From: JBCBTD01 sp039818825
Lineage (GTDB): Bacteria; Pseudomonadota; Alphaproteobacteria; Geminicoccales; Geminicoccaceae
Assembly: GCA_039818825.1 (NCBI GenBank)
Contig: JBCBTD010000104.1
Span: forward strand, 1 to 8,870
DNA length: 8,870 bases
Direction: 5' to 3'
Shown here: in pieces, positions 1 through 7,158 of the stretch
How positions within the stretch are numbered: the first letter of the stretch is position 1
Layout: every line of letters begins with the position of its first letter
Program-made: the position numbers and the translations under genes
Notes under the pieces: model-generated
The model's database searches: none
Told to the model about the DNA's origin: nothing
The model's input: only the letters and a program-made list of their open reading frames with translations

Positions 1-287
1 TGGCCGTCGAGCACGGTCGCCGCCGCGCCAGACGTCCCGGGCACGCCGAACAGCACGGCCGGGATCGTGTCCGACGTCGTCTTCACGGCGCTCATACCGA
101 TCAACAGGGCGAAGGCTGCGATCGGGTCGAGCTGATAGGTGAACGGGATCAGCAGAGCGAGACCGGCAACGCCGCCGATGCCTGGGATCAGACCGACCAG
201 CAAGCCGATGCCGACACCGCCCACCAGGTAGGTCAGCCGGTAAGGCTCCAGCACCAACAGCAGCGACGTCCAGGCCACGTCAGGCAC
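1..287 (-). CDS. tctA: Tripartite tricarboxylate transporter large permease subunit, TctA family (N-terminal part only)
   Basis: This is the large membrane subunit of a TTT-family solute importer. Such permeases work in the inner membrane with a small subunit (TctB) and a periplasmic binding protein (TctC) to take up carboxylates. Ninety-five codons are visible and the gene leaves the window at its left edge. The family signature is clear: a Gly-rich hydrophobic stretch ending in GLIPGIGG (residues 32-39), then LLIPFTYQLDP (45-55), TSDTIPAVLFGVPGTSG (71-87) and AAATVLDG at the edge. Residues about 18-50 and 56-70 are hydrophobic enough to be membrane segments. The start is taken as GTG at 287-285: an in-frame stop lies five codons upstream (302-300), and the resulting N-terminus (MPDVAWTSLLLVLEPYRL) has the length expected before the first helix. 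No good ribosome binding site precedes it. GTG at 278-276 is an alternative. No tctB reading frame is seen upstream. The substrate cannot be inferred. Confidence 0.9.
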   Translation of the reverse strand, partial: MPDVAWTSLLLVLEPYRLTYLVGGVGIGLLVGLIPGIGGVAGLALLIPFTYQLDPIAAFALLIGMSAVKTTSDTIPAVLFGVPGTSGAAATVLDG

Positions 288-477
288 GAAGTCGGTACGT
301 CACGGCAGTTCCCCAGATTGATTCCGACGGCGGTCCCGTGGTGGCAAGCGCGCTCGCTCGTCGCCGGATCGACGGACCCTAGGCGCATGTGCGACGTGGC
401 AGCAGTCCGGCCGATGCCGTGCATACTCGGATATCGCCGGTGCCTGTAGCAGCGGATGGTAGCTCGACCACGAGCGT
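288..477. promoter_or_regulatory. Divergent intergenic region between tctA and the adenylating-enzyme gene
   Basis: This 190-base stretch separates two genes transcribed away from each other, so it should contain promoters for both. I see no convincing -35/-10 pair on either strand. The only structured element is a perfect inverted repeat at 462-475 (5-base arms GCTCG and CGAGC around a 4-base loop), which ends two bases before the proposed ATG at 478. No coding frame with family resemblance was recognised here. The promoter role is inferred from gene orientation alone. Confidence 0.4.
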
Positions 478-3036
478 ATGCGGCATAACGTGTCTGCGTC
501 CGAGACCTCACCAACCGAAATGCCGGGACTCCGTATGACCTCGAGCTCCGCGTTGCCGCCAGCGGCCGTCAGTGGCAGCCCTTGCGGCGCTGTGGAAGAT
601 TGGTCCGGCACCGGTTGGGTCGATCGAGGCGATGGCCGCTTCGTGCCCGTCGTCGATGGGTTGGCGTTTTTCGATCGGTGCGTGCCGGGTCCGCTCGAGG
701 CGTTGCCGGATGGCGTCGCGTTGGAACGGCACGCGCTCGATATGGCCTGTGACGCCATGCGTCTCTGCACGCGGGACGACGACGACCTGCCGGCACCCAC
801 GGTCGGCGCCGTGTTGGCGCTCCTCGACGAGGTCGTATGGCGCGGCCTGGAGGAGCTTTGCGTCCTCGGCGGCGCGGGTCTGGTCGGCGAGTTGGTCGCG
901 GCTGCCCGACCGAGGGTCCGGGTCACGACGATCTTGGGGCGGAAGGGGCCGCTGCCGTCACCGACCGTCGCCCATGCTTTGCTGCGTGCCGGGGAGCGCG
1001 CTGCCAATCACCGCGTCGCCTACGCCGTCGCCGAGGAGCCCTTGCCGTTCGATGATGGCGCCTTCGCTGCGGTCGTGATCGGCTCCGCCGACGTACCGGC
1101 CGCGTGGCGCGACGATGCCGTCCGGCTTCTTGGCACTGACGGATCGTTGCTGGACGTCGCGCGGTTGCCCAGCGGCCATCGGGCGCCGCGGTCGGTCGGA
1201 CCGGAGCAGCGCGTCCTCGGGCGCGGTGTCTCCGCAACCGCGCTGGTGTCCGGTCGTGCGGCCGATCCTGGCGGGGAGCCTAGGCCGCTCACCGACGTCG
1301 ACGTCGAGATCCTTTACTTTGGCGCTCGCGGTCGGACCCTCGGCGAGATTGCCGACGCCGCCGATCGCGACCCGGCGACGGTCGTCGCCGCGGCGCTCGC
1401 CTTGGTGCGCGACGAGCTGGCCTGGTTGGTCGACACGACCCCGGCGGCGGCTCGGCTCCACCATCGGCTTGCCACTGGGGAACTCTTGCCGACGCCGGCG
1501 GACACCCGACCGGACGTACTCTGGCGTCGCGCTGTGGCGGCGCATGGCGACCGACCCGCGTTGATCCTCCATGACGGCTTCGAGCTCTCCTACGTCCAGG
1601 CCGACGTCGTCGTTCGTCGCTTCTGGCAGATCCTGGTGGACCTGGACGTCCGGCCAGGCGACCGGATCGGCGTTCTGGCGCGGTCGTCGCTCGAACTCTT
1701 CGCGCTCTTTTGGGCGGCGATGCACCGCGGCGTCGGTTTCGCGACCATCCCGATGGACACCACGGCCCCCGGCCTCGAGGCACTGATCGAGCGTCTGGAC
1801 CTCCGTGTCTGCTTCGTCGACCAGGCCCTGCCCACGGTAGCCGACGTGGCCGCGTTCGGTTCGGTGGTCGAGGTGTTCGAGCCGACGCTACAGGCCACGG
1901 AAGAGCTTCGGGCACTGGTGGCGCGTCCCGCGGACGACGGGCCCGTTACCTCGTCCGTCCCCCGACCGCCAGGCGCCACGGCGTCGGTGGTTGCCATGAC
2001 GTCAGGCACGACGGGCGCGTCGAAGGCCGTCGTCATGGGAGGGGCTGGCTTGGTCCGCTCGACCTTGCCGCGCGAGTACGCGTTCCAGTGGGCGCCGACG
2101 GAGCGGGCACTCTCCAGCCAGTATCCGTCGAACGTCACCGAGCTTCGCTTCTGCTTTCTGTCGACGGCCTGTAGCGCTGCGGCGTCGATCGTCGGTGTGG
2201 TGCCGCAGCCCGGTCACGTCTTCAACTTCTGGGCGTTGGGGGAGCAGCTGGGTGCCAATCGGGTCCGCCTGTCGGCCGCGGTGGCCTTGCAGCTCGACCG
2301 CGAGACGGCGGCGGAGCGCTTGGCGACGTTGCCGGCGTTGGGTGCGATCGAGACCGGCGGCACGCATTTGCGTCGCGAGGTCCGCAGCGCGTTGGCCACC
2401 CGACTAGGCTGCCGCATGTTCTATCACTACGGCGCGACCGAGGCCGGCTCGATCGCCTGTCAACTCTGGGCGGCCGACCACGAGGGCGAGCCGACGCCTC
2501 GAACGTTCGACCACGTCGTGCAACTGCGCCGCCCCGACGGCAGCCTCGCCGACGCCGACGAACTCGCCGACATCTGGATCCTCCACGACCGAATGATGGA
2601 CGGCTATCTGACGCCGGACGGGCTCGACCGCAGCGTCTTGCGCGGCGCGTGGTACGCGCCGCCGGACGTCGTGCGGCGGGCACCCGGGGGCTATCTGGAG
2701 GTGGTAGGCCGTCGCGACGACATCTTCAGCACGGCGACCGGCCAACTGGTGGTGCCGAGCGGGATCGAGTCGCTGCTGGCAAGCCAAGACCTGGTCAACG
2801 CTGCCGCGATCGTGCCCGGCAGCGATTCCGCCGGCGGCATACAGATCGTCGCATTCCTCGAATGTCTCGATCCCGCGACCGATCGGACCGCAGTCGCTTT
2901 GGCATCGAAACGGCTGTGCCGAGAGCGCTTGGGCGAAGGTTTCGTACCCTTCGCGATCCACGTGGTCGATGCGTTGCCGCGGAACGCTGCCGGCAAGATC
3001 ACCCGGAACGACTTGCGGGCGCGGGCGAGCGCTTGA
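478..3036 (+). CDS. Multidomain AMP-binding (ANL superfamily) adenylate-forming protein with degraded methyltransferase-like N-terminus
   Basis: This 852-residue protein is a probable acyl- or aminoacyl-adenylating enzyme of unknown substrate. Residues ~345-852 form the ANL domain: P-loop-like motif TSGTTGASK (508-516), YGATEAG (651-657), hinge region GRRDDI (744-749) with VVPSGIE (758-764), and terminal NAAGKITR with the likely catalytic Lys840. The A7 region reads WYAPPDV (725-731), keeping Asp730 but with Pro in place of the usual Gly of TGD. No carrier-protein domain or condensation domain is present. Residues ~50-66 (GDGRFVPVVDGLAFFD) resemble the end of the Trm112-like segment that often precedes class I methyltransferases. 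Residues 122-230 resemble such a fold (CVLGGAGLVGE at 128-138; LPFDDGAFAAVVIG at 189-202) but lack the acidic SAM-binding residue. Residues 271-322 look like a PqqD-like or other helix-turn-helix segment. The start is uncertain: an in-frame TAG lies at 460-462, ATG 478 has no ribosome binding site, and ATG 520 or ATG 535 are possible. The nearest same-strand gene is 169 bases downstream, so co-transcription with the trehalose genes is doubtful. Confidence 0.85.
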   Translation: MRHNVSASETSPTEMPGLRMTSSSALPPAAVSGSPCGAVEDWSGTGWVDRGDGRFVPVVDGLAFFDRCVPGPLEALPDGVALERHALDMACDAMRLCTRDDDDLPAPTVGAVLALLDEVVWRGLEELCVLGGAGLVGELVAAARPRVRVTTILGRKGPLPSPTVAHALLRAGERAANHRVAYAVAEEPLPFDDGAFAAVVIGSADVPAAWRDDAVRLLGTDGSLLDVARLPSGHRAPRSVGPEQRVLGRGVSATALVSGRAADPGGEPRPLTDVDVEILYFGARGRTLGEIADAADRDPATVVAAALALVRDELAWLVDTTPAAARLHHRLATGELLPTPADTRPDVLWRRAVAAHGDRPALILHDGFELSYVQADVVVRRFWQILVDLDVRPGDRIGVLARSSLELFALFWAAMHRGVGFATIPMDTTAPGLEALIERLDLRVCFVDQALPTVADVAAFGSVVEVFEPTLQATEELRALVARPADDGPVTSSVPRPPGATASVVAMTSGTTGASKAVVMGGAGLVRSTLPREYAFQWAPTERALSSQYPSNVTELRFCFLSTACSAAASIVGVVPQPGHVFNFWALGEQLGANRVRLSAAVALQLDRETAAERLATLPALGAIETGGTHLRREVRSALATRLGCRMFYHYGATEAGSIACQLWAADHEGEPTPRTFDHVVQLRRPDGSLADADELADIWILHDRMMDGYLTPDGLDRSVLRGAWYAPPDVVRRAPGGYLEVVGRRDDIFSTATGQLVVPSGIESLLASQDLVNAAAIVPGSDSAGGIQIVAFLECLDPATDRTAVALASKRLCRERLGEGFVPFAIHVVDALPRNAAGKITRNDLRARASA

Positions 3037-3205
3037 CCAAGCTCGGCTGCGGGTGTGCCGAGAACGGTCCGTCGCCGCCCGCTTGATCTACGATTCGCCG
3101 CTGGTGTTTCGCCATGGCTGCGCGCATTGATCCGCCATCGGCGGTTGGAACGCCGACCGGAGTCGCGGCGTTTCGCCCTCCGTAGCCGATCGTGGTGGAG
3201 GCGTT
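3037..3205 (+). promoter_or_regulatory. Intergenic region upstream of the glgX-treZ-treY operon
   Basis: This 169-base gap probably holds the promoter of the trehalose operon, because the three following genes are fused by overlaps and none has its own leader. No clear sigma-70-type promoter was found. Two small perfect inverted repeats are present: 3042-3047 with 3057-3062 (CTCGGC/GCCGAG, 9-base loop), just after the preceding stop codon, and 3138-3143 with 3151-3156 (TCGGCG/CGCCGA, 7-base loop). Neither is followed by a T-tract. The first could be a weak terminator but may be chance in GC-rich DNA. A good ribosome binding site, GGAGG at 3197-3201, closes the region. Confidence 0.35.
3197..3201 (+). 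promoter_or_regulatory. Ribosome binding site of glgX
   Basis: GGAGG lies four bases before GTG 3206. It is the best Shine-Dalgarno match next to any start in the window and favours the GTG over ATG 3215, which would be 13 bases away. Confidence 0.7.
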
Positions 3206-5350
3206 GTGAGCGACATGCGGGTGATGCCCGGCAATCCCTATCCCCTGGGCGCGACGTGGGATGGCGCCGGCACCAATTTCGCCATCTTCTCCGCCCACGC
3301 GTCTCGCGTGCAGCTCTGTCTGTTCGACGCCCGTGGGCGGCGCGAGACGCATCGGCTCGACCTTCCGGAGATGACCCACGAAGTTTGGCATGGCTACTTG
3401 CCCGACGTCCGGCCGGGTCAGCTCTACGGCTACCGCGTCCACGGCCCCTACGCCCCGACGGAAGGCCATCGGTTCAACCCCAACAAGCTGCTGATCGACC
3501 CCTACGCCAAGGCGCTCTCCGGTTCGATCAAGTGGCACGACGCGCTGTTCGGGTACACGATCGGTCACGCCAGAGCCGACCTGTCGTTCGACCGGCGCGA
3601 CTCGGCCCGCTACCTGCCGAAATGCGTCGTCGTCGACCCGGCCTACACCTGGGGGCATGGACGACCGCCGCCGCGGCCGTGGGACGATACCGTCGTCTAC
3701 GAGATGCATGCCCGCGGCTTCACCATGCGCCACCCTGAGGTACCGGACGCCGAGCGTGGCACGATCGGCGCGCTGAGCCGCGCTCCCGTGGTCGAGTACC
3801 TGCAAGATCTCGGCGTGACGGCGATCGAGCTCCTGCCGATCCACGCTTTCGTGCACGACCGTTTGCTCCAGGAGCGCGGCCTCCGCAACTATTGGGGCTA
3901 CAATTCCATCGGCTTTTTCGCCCCGCATCCCGAATATCTCGGTCGCAACGGCATCTCCGAGGTCAAGACCTTGTCGCAGGTGCTCCACGATCACGGCATC
4001 GAACTCTTTCTCGACGTCGTCTACAATCACACGGCGGAGGGAAATCACCTAGGCCCGACTCTGAGTTTCCGCGGGATCGACAATCGTTCGTACTACTACC
4101 TGGTTGACGGCGACGAGCGTTACTACAATGACTTCACCGGTACGGGTAATACCTTGGAGCTGCGGCATCCGGTGGTGTTGCGGCTCGTCACCGACAGTCT
4201 GCGCTATTGGCGGACCGAAATGGGCATCGACGGGTTCCGCTTCGATCTGGCCACCACTTTGGCGCGCGTGCACGGCGAGTTCGACCAGCATGCCGGCTTC
4301 TTGGATGCGGTGTCGCAGGACCCGATCCTCGACCGCGCCAAACTGATCGCCGAACCCTGGGATACCGGCGCCGGCGGCTACCGGGTCGGCGGATTTCCGC
4401 CGGGTTGGGCCGAGTGGAACGACAAGTACCGCGACTGCCTCCGCCGCTATTGGAAGGGTGATGCCGGCCAGCTCGGCGAACTCGCGTCGCGCCTGGCGGG
4501 ATCGGCAGATCTCTACGACCATCGCGGGCGCAAGCCTTGGGCCAGCGTCAACTTCGTCACTGCCCATGACGGCTTCACCCTCGCCGACCTGGTCAGCTAC
4601 GACCACAAGCGCAACCACGCCAACGGCGAAGACAACCGTGACGGGGCGGACGACAACAACAGCTGGAACCACGGCCGCGAAGGTCCCACCGACGATCCGG
4701 CCATCAAGGCGTTGCGGCTCCGCCAGATGAAGAACCTGCTGTCGACGCTGCTCTTGGCGCAGGGCGTGCCGATGCTGGTGGCGGGCGACGAGCTGGGGCG
4801 GAGCCAGGGCGGCAACAACAACGCCTATTGCCAGGACAACGAGGTCAGCTGGATCGACTGGCAGTTGCTCGATGGCGAATGGGGCCGGGTGGTGCACCGC
4901 TTCGTTCGACAGTTGTTGCGGTTGCGGCACCGTCACCGGGTGTTCCACCGACAGCGTTTCTTCGTCGGTCGGATCATACCCGGCACCGACGCGCTCGACG
5001 TGACGTGGCTCCGCCCCGACGGCGAGCCTATGACCGAATCGGATTGGCAAGTCGGCCATGCCCGCGCGCTCGGCATGTTGTTGTCCGGCGAAGCGGGGTT
5101 CGCGCACGTCAGCGAACGCGGCGTGCCCGAGCCTGACGACACGCATCTGCTGCTGATGAACGCCGATGCCGACCCCATTGCCTTTCGACTGCCGCCTGCA
5201 CGTTGGGCGCGCGTGTTCGATACGGCGGTCGACGACGGCTTGGACGAAGGCGTCTCGGACCAAGGCGGCGTCGATCTCGATGATGCCGTCAGCTACGCGT
5301 TGGAGGCACGGAGTTGTGCGTTGCTACGGTGGAACGGAGAGCCGGGATGA
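3206..5350 (+). CDS. glgX: Glycogen debranching enzyme GlgX/TreX (isoamylase-type, GH13)
   Basis: This cytoplasmic enzyme hydrolyses alpha-1,6 branch linkages of glycogen-like glucans and supplies linear maltooligosaccharides. The 714-residue length is typical. An N-terminal CBM48-type beta-sandwich (about residues 8-120; GNPYPLGATWDGAGTNFAIFS) is followed by the GH13 barrel. Catalytic motifs are intact: DVVYNH (270-275), GFRFD with nucleophile Asp347, IAEPWD with acid/base Glu383, and TAHDGF with transition-state Asp455. RNYWGYNSIGFFAPHPEY and the Asn-rich NGEDNRDGADDNNSWN stretch are characteristic of GlgX/TreX rather than of a branching enzyme. The chosen GTG start at 3206 is preceded by GGAGG four bases upstream; ATG at 3215 is an in-frame alternative but sits further from that site. 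The stop overlaps the treZ start as ATGA (5347-5350), indicating translational coupling. As the first gene of a treX-treZ-treY set, it most likely serves trehalose synthesis, though a general glycogen-breakdown role is also possible. Confidence 0.97.
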   Translation: MSDMRVMPGNPYPLGATWDGAGTNFAIFSAHASRVQLCLFDARGRRETHRLDLPEMTHEVWHGYLPDVRPGQLYGYRVHGPYAPTEGHRFNPNKLLIDPYAKALSGSIKWHDALFGYTIGHARADLSFDRRDSARYLPKCVVVDPAYTWGHGRPPPRPWDDTVVYEMHARGFTMRHPEVPDAERGTIGALSRAPVVEYLQDLGVTAIELLPIHAFVHDRLLQERGLRNYWGYNSIGFFAPHPEYLGRNGISEVKTLSQVLHDHGIELFLDVVYNHTAEGNHLGPTLSFRGIDNRSYYYLVDGDERYYNDFTGTGNTLELRHPVVLRLVTDSLRYWRTEMGIDGFRFDLATTLARVHGEFDQHAGFLDAVSQDPILDRAKLIAEPWDTGAGGYRVGGFPPGWAEWNDKYRDCLRRYWKGDAGQLGELASRLAGSADLYDHRGRKPWASVNFVTAHDGFTLADLVSYDHKRNHANGEDNRDGADDNNSWNHGREGPTDDPAIKALRLRQMKNLLSTLLLAQGVPMLVAGDELGRSQGGNNNAYCQDNEVSWIDWQLLDGEWGRVVHRFVRQLLRLRHRHRVFHRQRFFVGRIIPGTDALDVTWLRPDGEPMTESDWQVGHARALGMLLSGEAGFAHVSERGVPEPDDTHLLLMNADADPIAFRLPPARWARVFDTAVDDGLDEGVSDQGGVDLDDAVSYALEARSCALLRWNGEPG
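5336..5340 (+). promoter_or_regulatory. Ribosome binding site of treZ
   Basis: GGAGA lies six bases before ATG 5347 and within the last codons of glgX. It decides the start in favour of ATG 5347 over the upstream in-frame TTG at 5314. Confidence 0.7.
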
Positions 5351-7158
5351 GCGAGCGCACGTTCGGGTTCGGTCCGCTGCTCGAAGAGGACGGCGTCCGT
5401 TTCCGCCTGTGGGCGCCCGCGGTCGAGCGAGCGGGCGTCGTCGTCGCCCCGGGCACCGCCGACGAGGCCGTTCACGCGATGACGGGTGTCGGCGACGGCT
5501 GGCTGGAGGCGCGCGTCAAAGGGGCTGGGGCCGGCACCCTCTACCAGTTCGAAGTCGGTGATCTGCGGGTGCCCGACCCGGCATCTCGCTACCAGCCTCA
5601 GGACGTGATGGGACCGAGCGAGGTCGTTGATCTGGCGGCGCTGCCATTCGGGACCACGGGCTGGTCCGGCCGCCCGTGGTCCGAGGCCGTACTTTACGAG
5701 CTGCACGTCGGGACCTTCTCGCCCGAGGGCACCTACGACGGCGTCATCCAGCGGCTCGACCATCTGGCGCGGACGGGCATCACCGCCATCGAACTGATGC
5801 CGCTCGCCGACTTTCCGGGGCTCCGCAACTGGGGCTATGACGGGGTGCTGCACTACGCGCCGGACGCGAGCTATGGCCGCCCGGAAGACCTTGCCCGTCT
5901 GATCGACGTTGCCCACCAGAAGGGCCTGATGGTGTTCGTCGACGTCGTCTACAATCACTTCGGGCCCGAGGGGAACTTCCTGCACGCCTACGCGCCGGGG
6001 TTCTTCCGCGACGACATCACGACGCCCTGGGGCGCCGCCATCGACTTCCGCCGCCAGGAAGTCCGCCGCTTCTTCATCGAGAACGCAGCCCACTGGCTGG
6101 AGAACTATCGCTTCGACGGTATCCGCTTCGATGCGGTCCACGCGATCGCCGACGACAGCGATCCCGACGTGCTGACCGAACTCGCGGCCGTCGTCCACGC
6201 GCGGCTCGATGGCGAGCGGCAGGTCCACCTGGTGCTCGAGAACGACGCGAACGAAGCGCGACGGTTGCGGCCACGACCGGGAGCCGAACGCGGCCCCTAC
6301 GATGCCCAGTGGAACGATGACTTCCACCATGTGGCGCACCATCTGCTGACCGGCGAGCGTGACGGTTACTACGTCGACTTCGCCGACGCGCCCCATGCGA
6401 AGCTCGTCCGCTCGCTGACCTCCGGTTTCGTCTTCCAAGGCGAGCCGTCGCCGTTCCGCGGCGGCGAGGTGCGCGGCGAGCCGAGCGCCGATCTGCCGCC
6501 GCGCGCCTTCGTCAACTTCCTCCAGAACCACGACCAGGTCGGCAATCGAGCGTTTGGTGAGCGGCTGGCGAGCCTCGCCGACCAACGCCGTATCGACGCG
6601 CTGACGACCATCGTGCTGTTGGCGCCGTCGCCGCCACTTTTGTTCATGGGCGAGGAATGGGGTGCGACCACGCCGTTCCTGTTCTTCTGCGACTTCCACG
6701 ATGCGCTGGCCGACGCGGTTCGCGAGGGGCGTCGCCGGGAGTTCGCCAAGTTCCCCGCCTTCGCCGATCCGGCGTACCGCGCGTCGATCCCCGATCCGAA
6801 CGCGGCGGCCACTTTCGAGGGATCGAAGCTCGATTGGGCTAGCGTCGAGACCGCGTCGGGGCAGCGCAATCTGGAGCGGACGCGCGATCTGCTCGCCATC
6901 AGGGTCGCCAATGTGGCGCCGCTGGTCGACGGTCTGGTCGGCGCGAGCGGGTCGGTGGAGGGTCGGGTGGTTCGGGTCGTTTGGCACGACGCCGAGGGAG
7001 CGGTCCTGACCTTGCTGGCCAACCTCGGCGATCAGCCGGCGGCGGCGCCGCCGCCAGATGCGTCGACGTTGCTGCTGGGCGAGGGCGTCGACGACCGGGC
7101 GATGGTGCAGCTTGCACCCTGGACCACGACCTGGTGGCGTGCTCGGGGTGAAGGGTGA
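5347..7158 (+). CDS. treZ: Maltooligosyltrehalose trehalohydrolase (GH13)
   Basis: TreZ releases trehalose from maltooligosyltrehalose made by TreY, cutting the alpha-1,4 bond next to the trehalose end; it acts in the cytoplasm. The protein is 603 residues, as expected for the family. A CBM48-like N-terminal domain (residues ~4-90) ends in the typical TreZ signature VPDPASRYQPQDVMGPS. The barrel begins near YELHVGTFSPEGTYDG. Motifs seen: NWGYDGV (161-167), DVVYNHFGPEGN (199-210), GIRFDAVHAI with nucleophile Asp262, LENDANEA with acid/base Glu298, and NHDQVGNRA with Asp396. The start is ATG 5347, with GGAGA at 5336-5340 six bases upstream and an ATGA overlap with the glgX stop. An upstream in-frame TTG at 5314 would add 11 residues inside glgX and is less likely. 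The end overlaps the treY start as GTGA (7155-7158). All residues needed for activity appear present. Confidence 0.97.
   Translation: MSERTFGFGPLLEEDGVRFRLWAPAVERAGVVVAPGTADEAVHAMTGVGDGWLEARVKGAGAGTLYQFEVGDLRVPDPASRYQPQDVMGPSEVVDLAALPFGTTGWSGRPWSEAVLYELHVGTFSPEGTYDGVIQRLDHLARTGITAIELMPLADFPGLRNWGYDGVLHYAPDASYGRPEDLARLIDVAHQKGLMVFVDVVYNHFGPEGNFLHAYAPGFFRDDITTPWGAAIDFRRQEVRRFFIENAAHWLENYRFDGIRFDAVHAIADDSDPDVLTELAAVVHARLDGERQVHLVLENDANEARRLRPRPGAERGPYDAQWNDDFHHVAHHLLTGERDGYYVDFADAPHAKLVRSLTSGFVFQGEPSPFRGGEVRGEPSADLPPRAFVNFLQNHDQVGNRAFGERLASLADQRRIDALTTIVLLAPSPPLLFMGEEWGATTPFLFFCDFHDALADAVREGRRREFAKFPAFADPAYRASIPDPNAAATFEGSKLDWASVETASGQRNLERTRDLLAIRVANVAPLVDGLVGASGSVEGRVVRVVWHDAEGAVLTLLANLGDQPAAAPPPDASTLLLGEGVDDRAMVQLAPWTTTWWRARGEG

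Noticed and set aside
309..345. Possible sigma-70-like promoter for tctA on the minus strand (TTGCCA with a 17-base spacer).
   Set aside because: The -10 position (GAATCA or nearby) does not resemble TATAAT, so support is too weak to list.
3042..3062. Possible terminator after the adenylating-enzyme gene (6-base stem, 9-base loop).
   Set aside because: The stem is short, the loop is long and no T-tract follows; such repeats are common by chance in GC-rich DNA.
4049..5263. A 404-codon minus-strand open frame opposite glgX, and similar ones at 2999-4048 and 7032-8756.
   Set aside because: These are low-complexity frames rich in Arg, Val, Ala and Gly, explained as shadows of glgX and treY.
5314..5346. 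Earlier TTG start for treZ adding 11 residues.
   Set aside because: ATG 5347 has a well-placed GGAGA and a classic ATGA overlap, and the family N-terminus begins just after it.
4011..5958. A 20-base identical segment shared by glgX (4011-4030) and treZ (5939-5958).
   Set aside because: It encodes the conserved GH13 motif DVVYNH in both proteins. Shared protein motif plus shared codon preference explains it without recombination or a repeat element.
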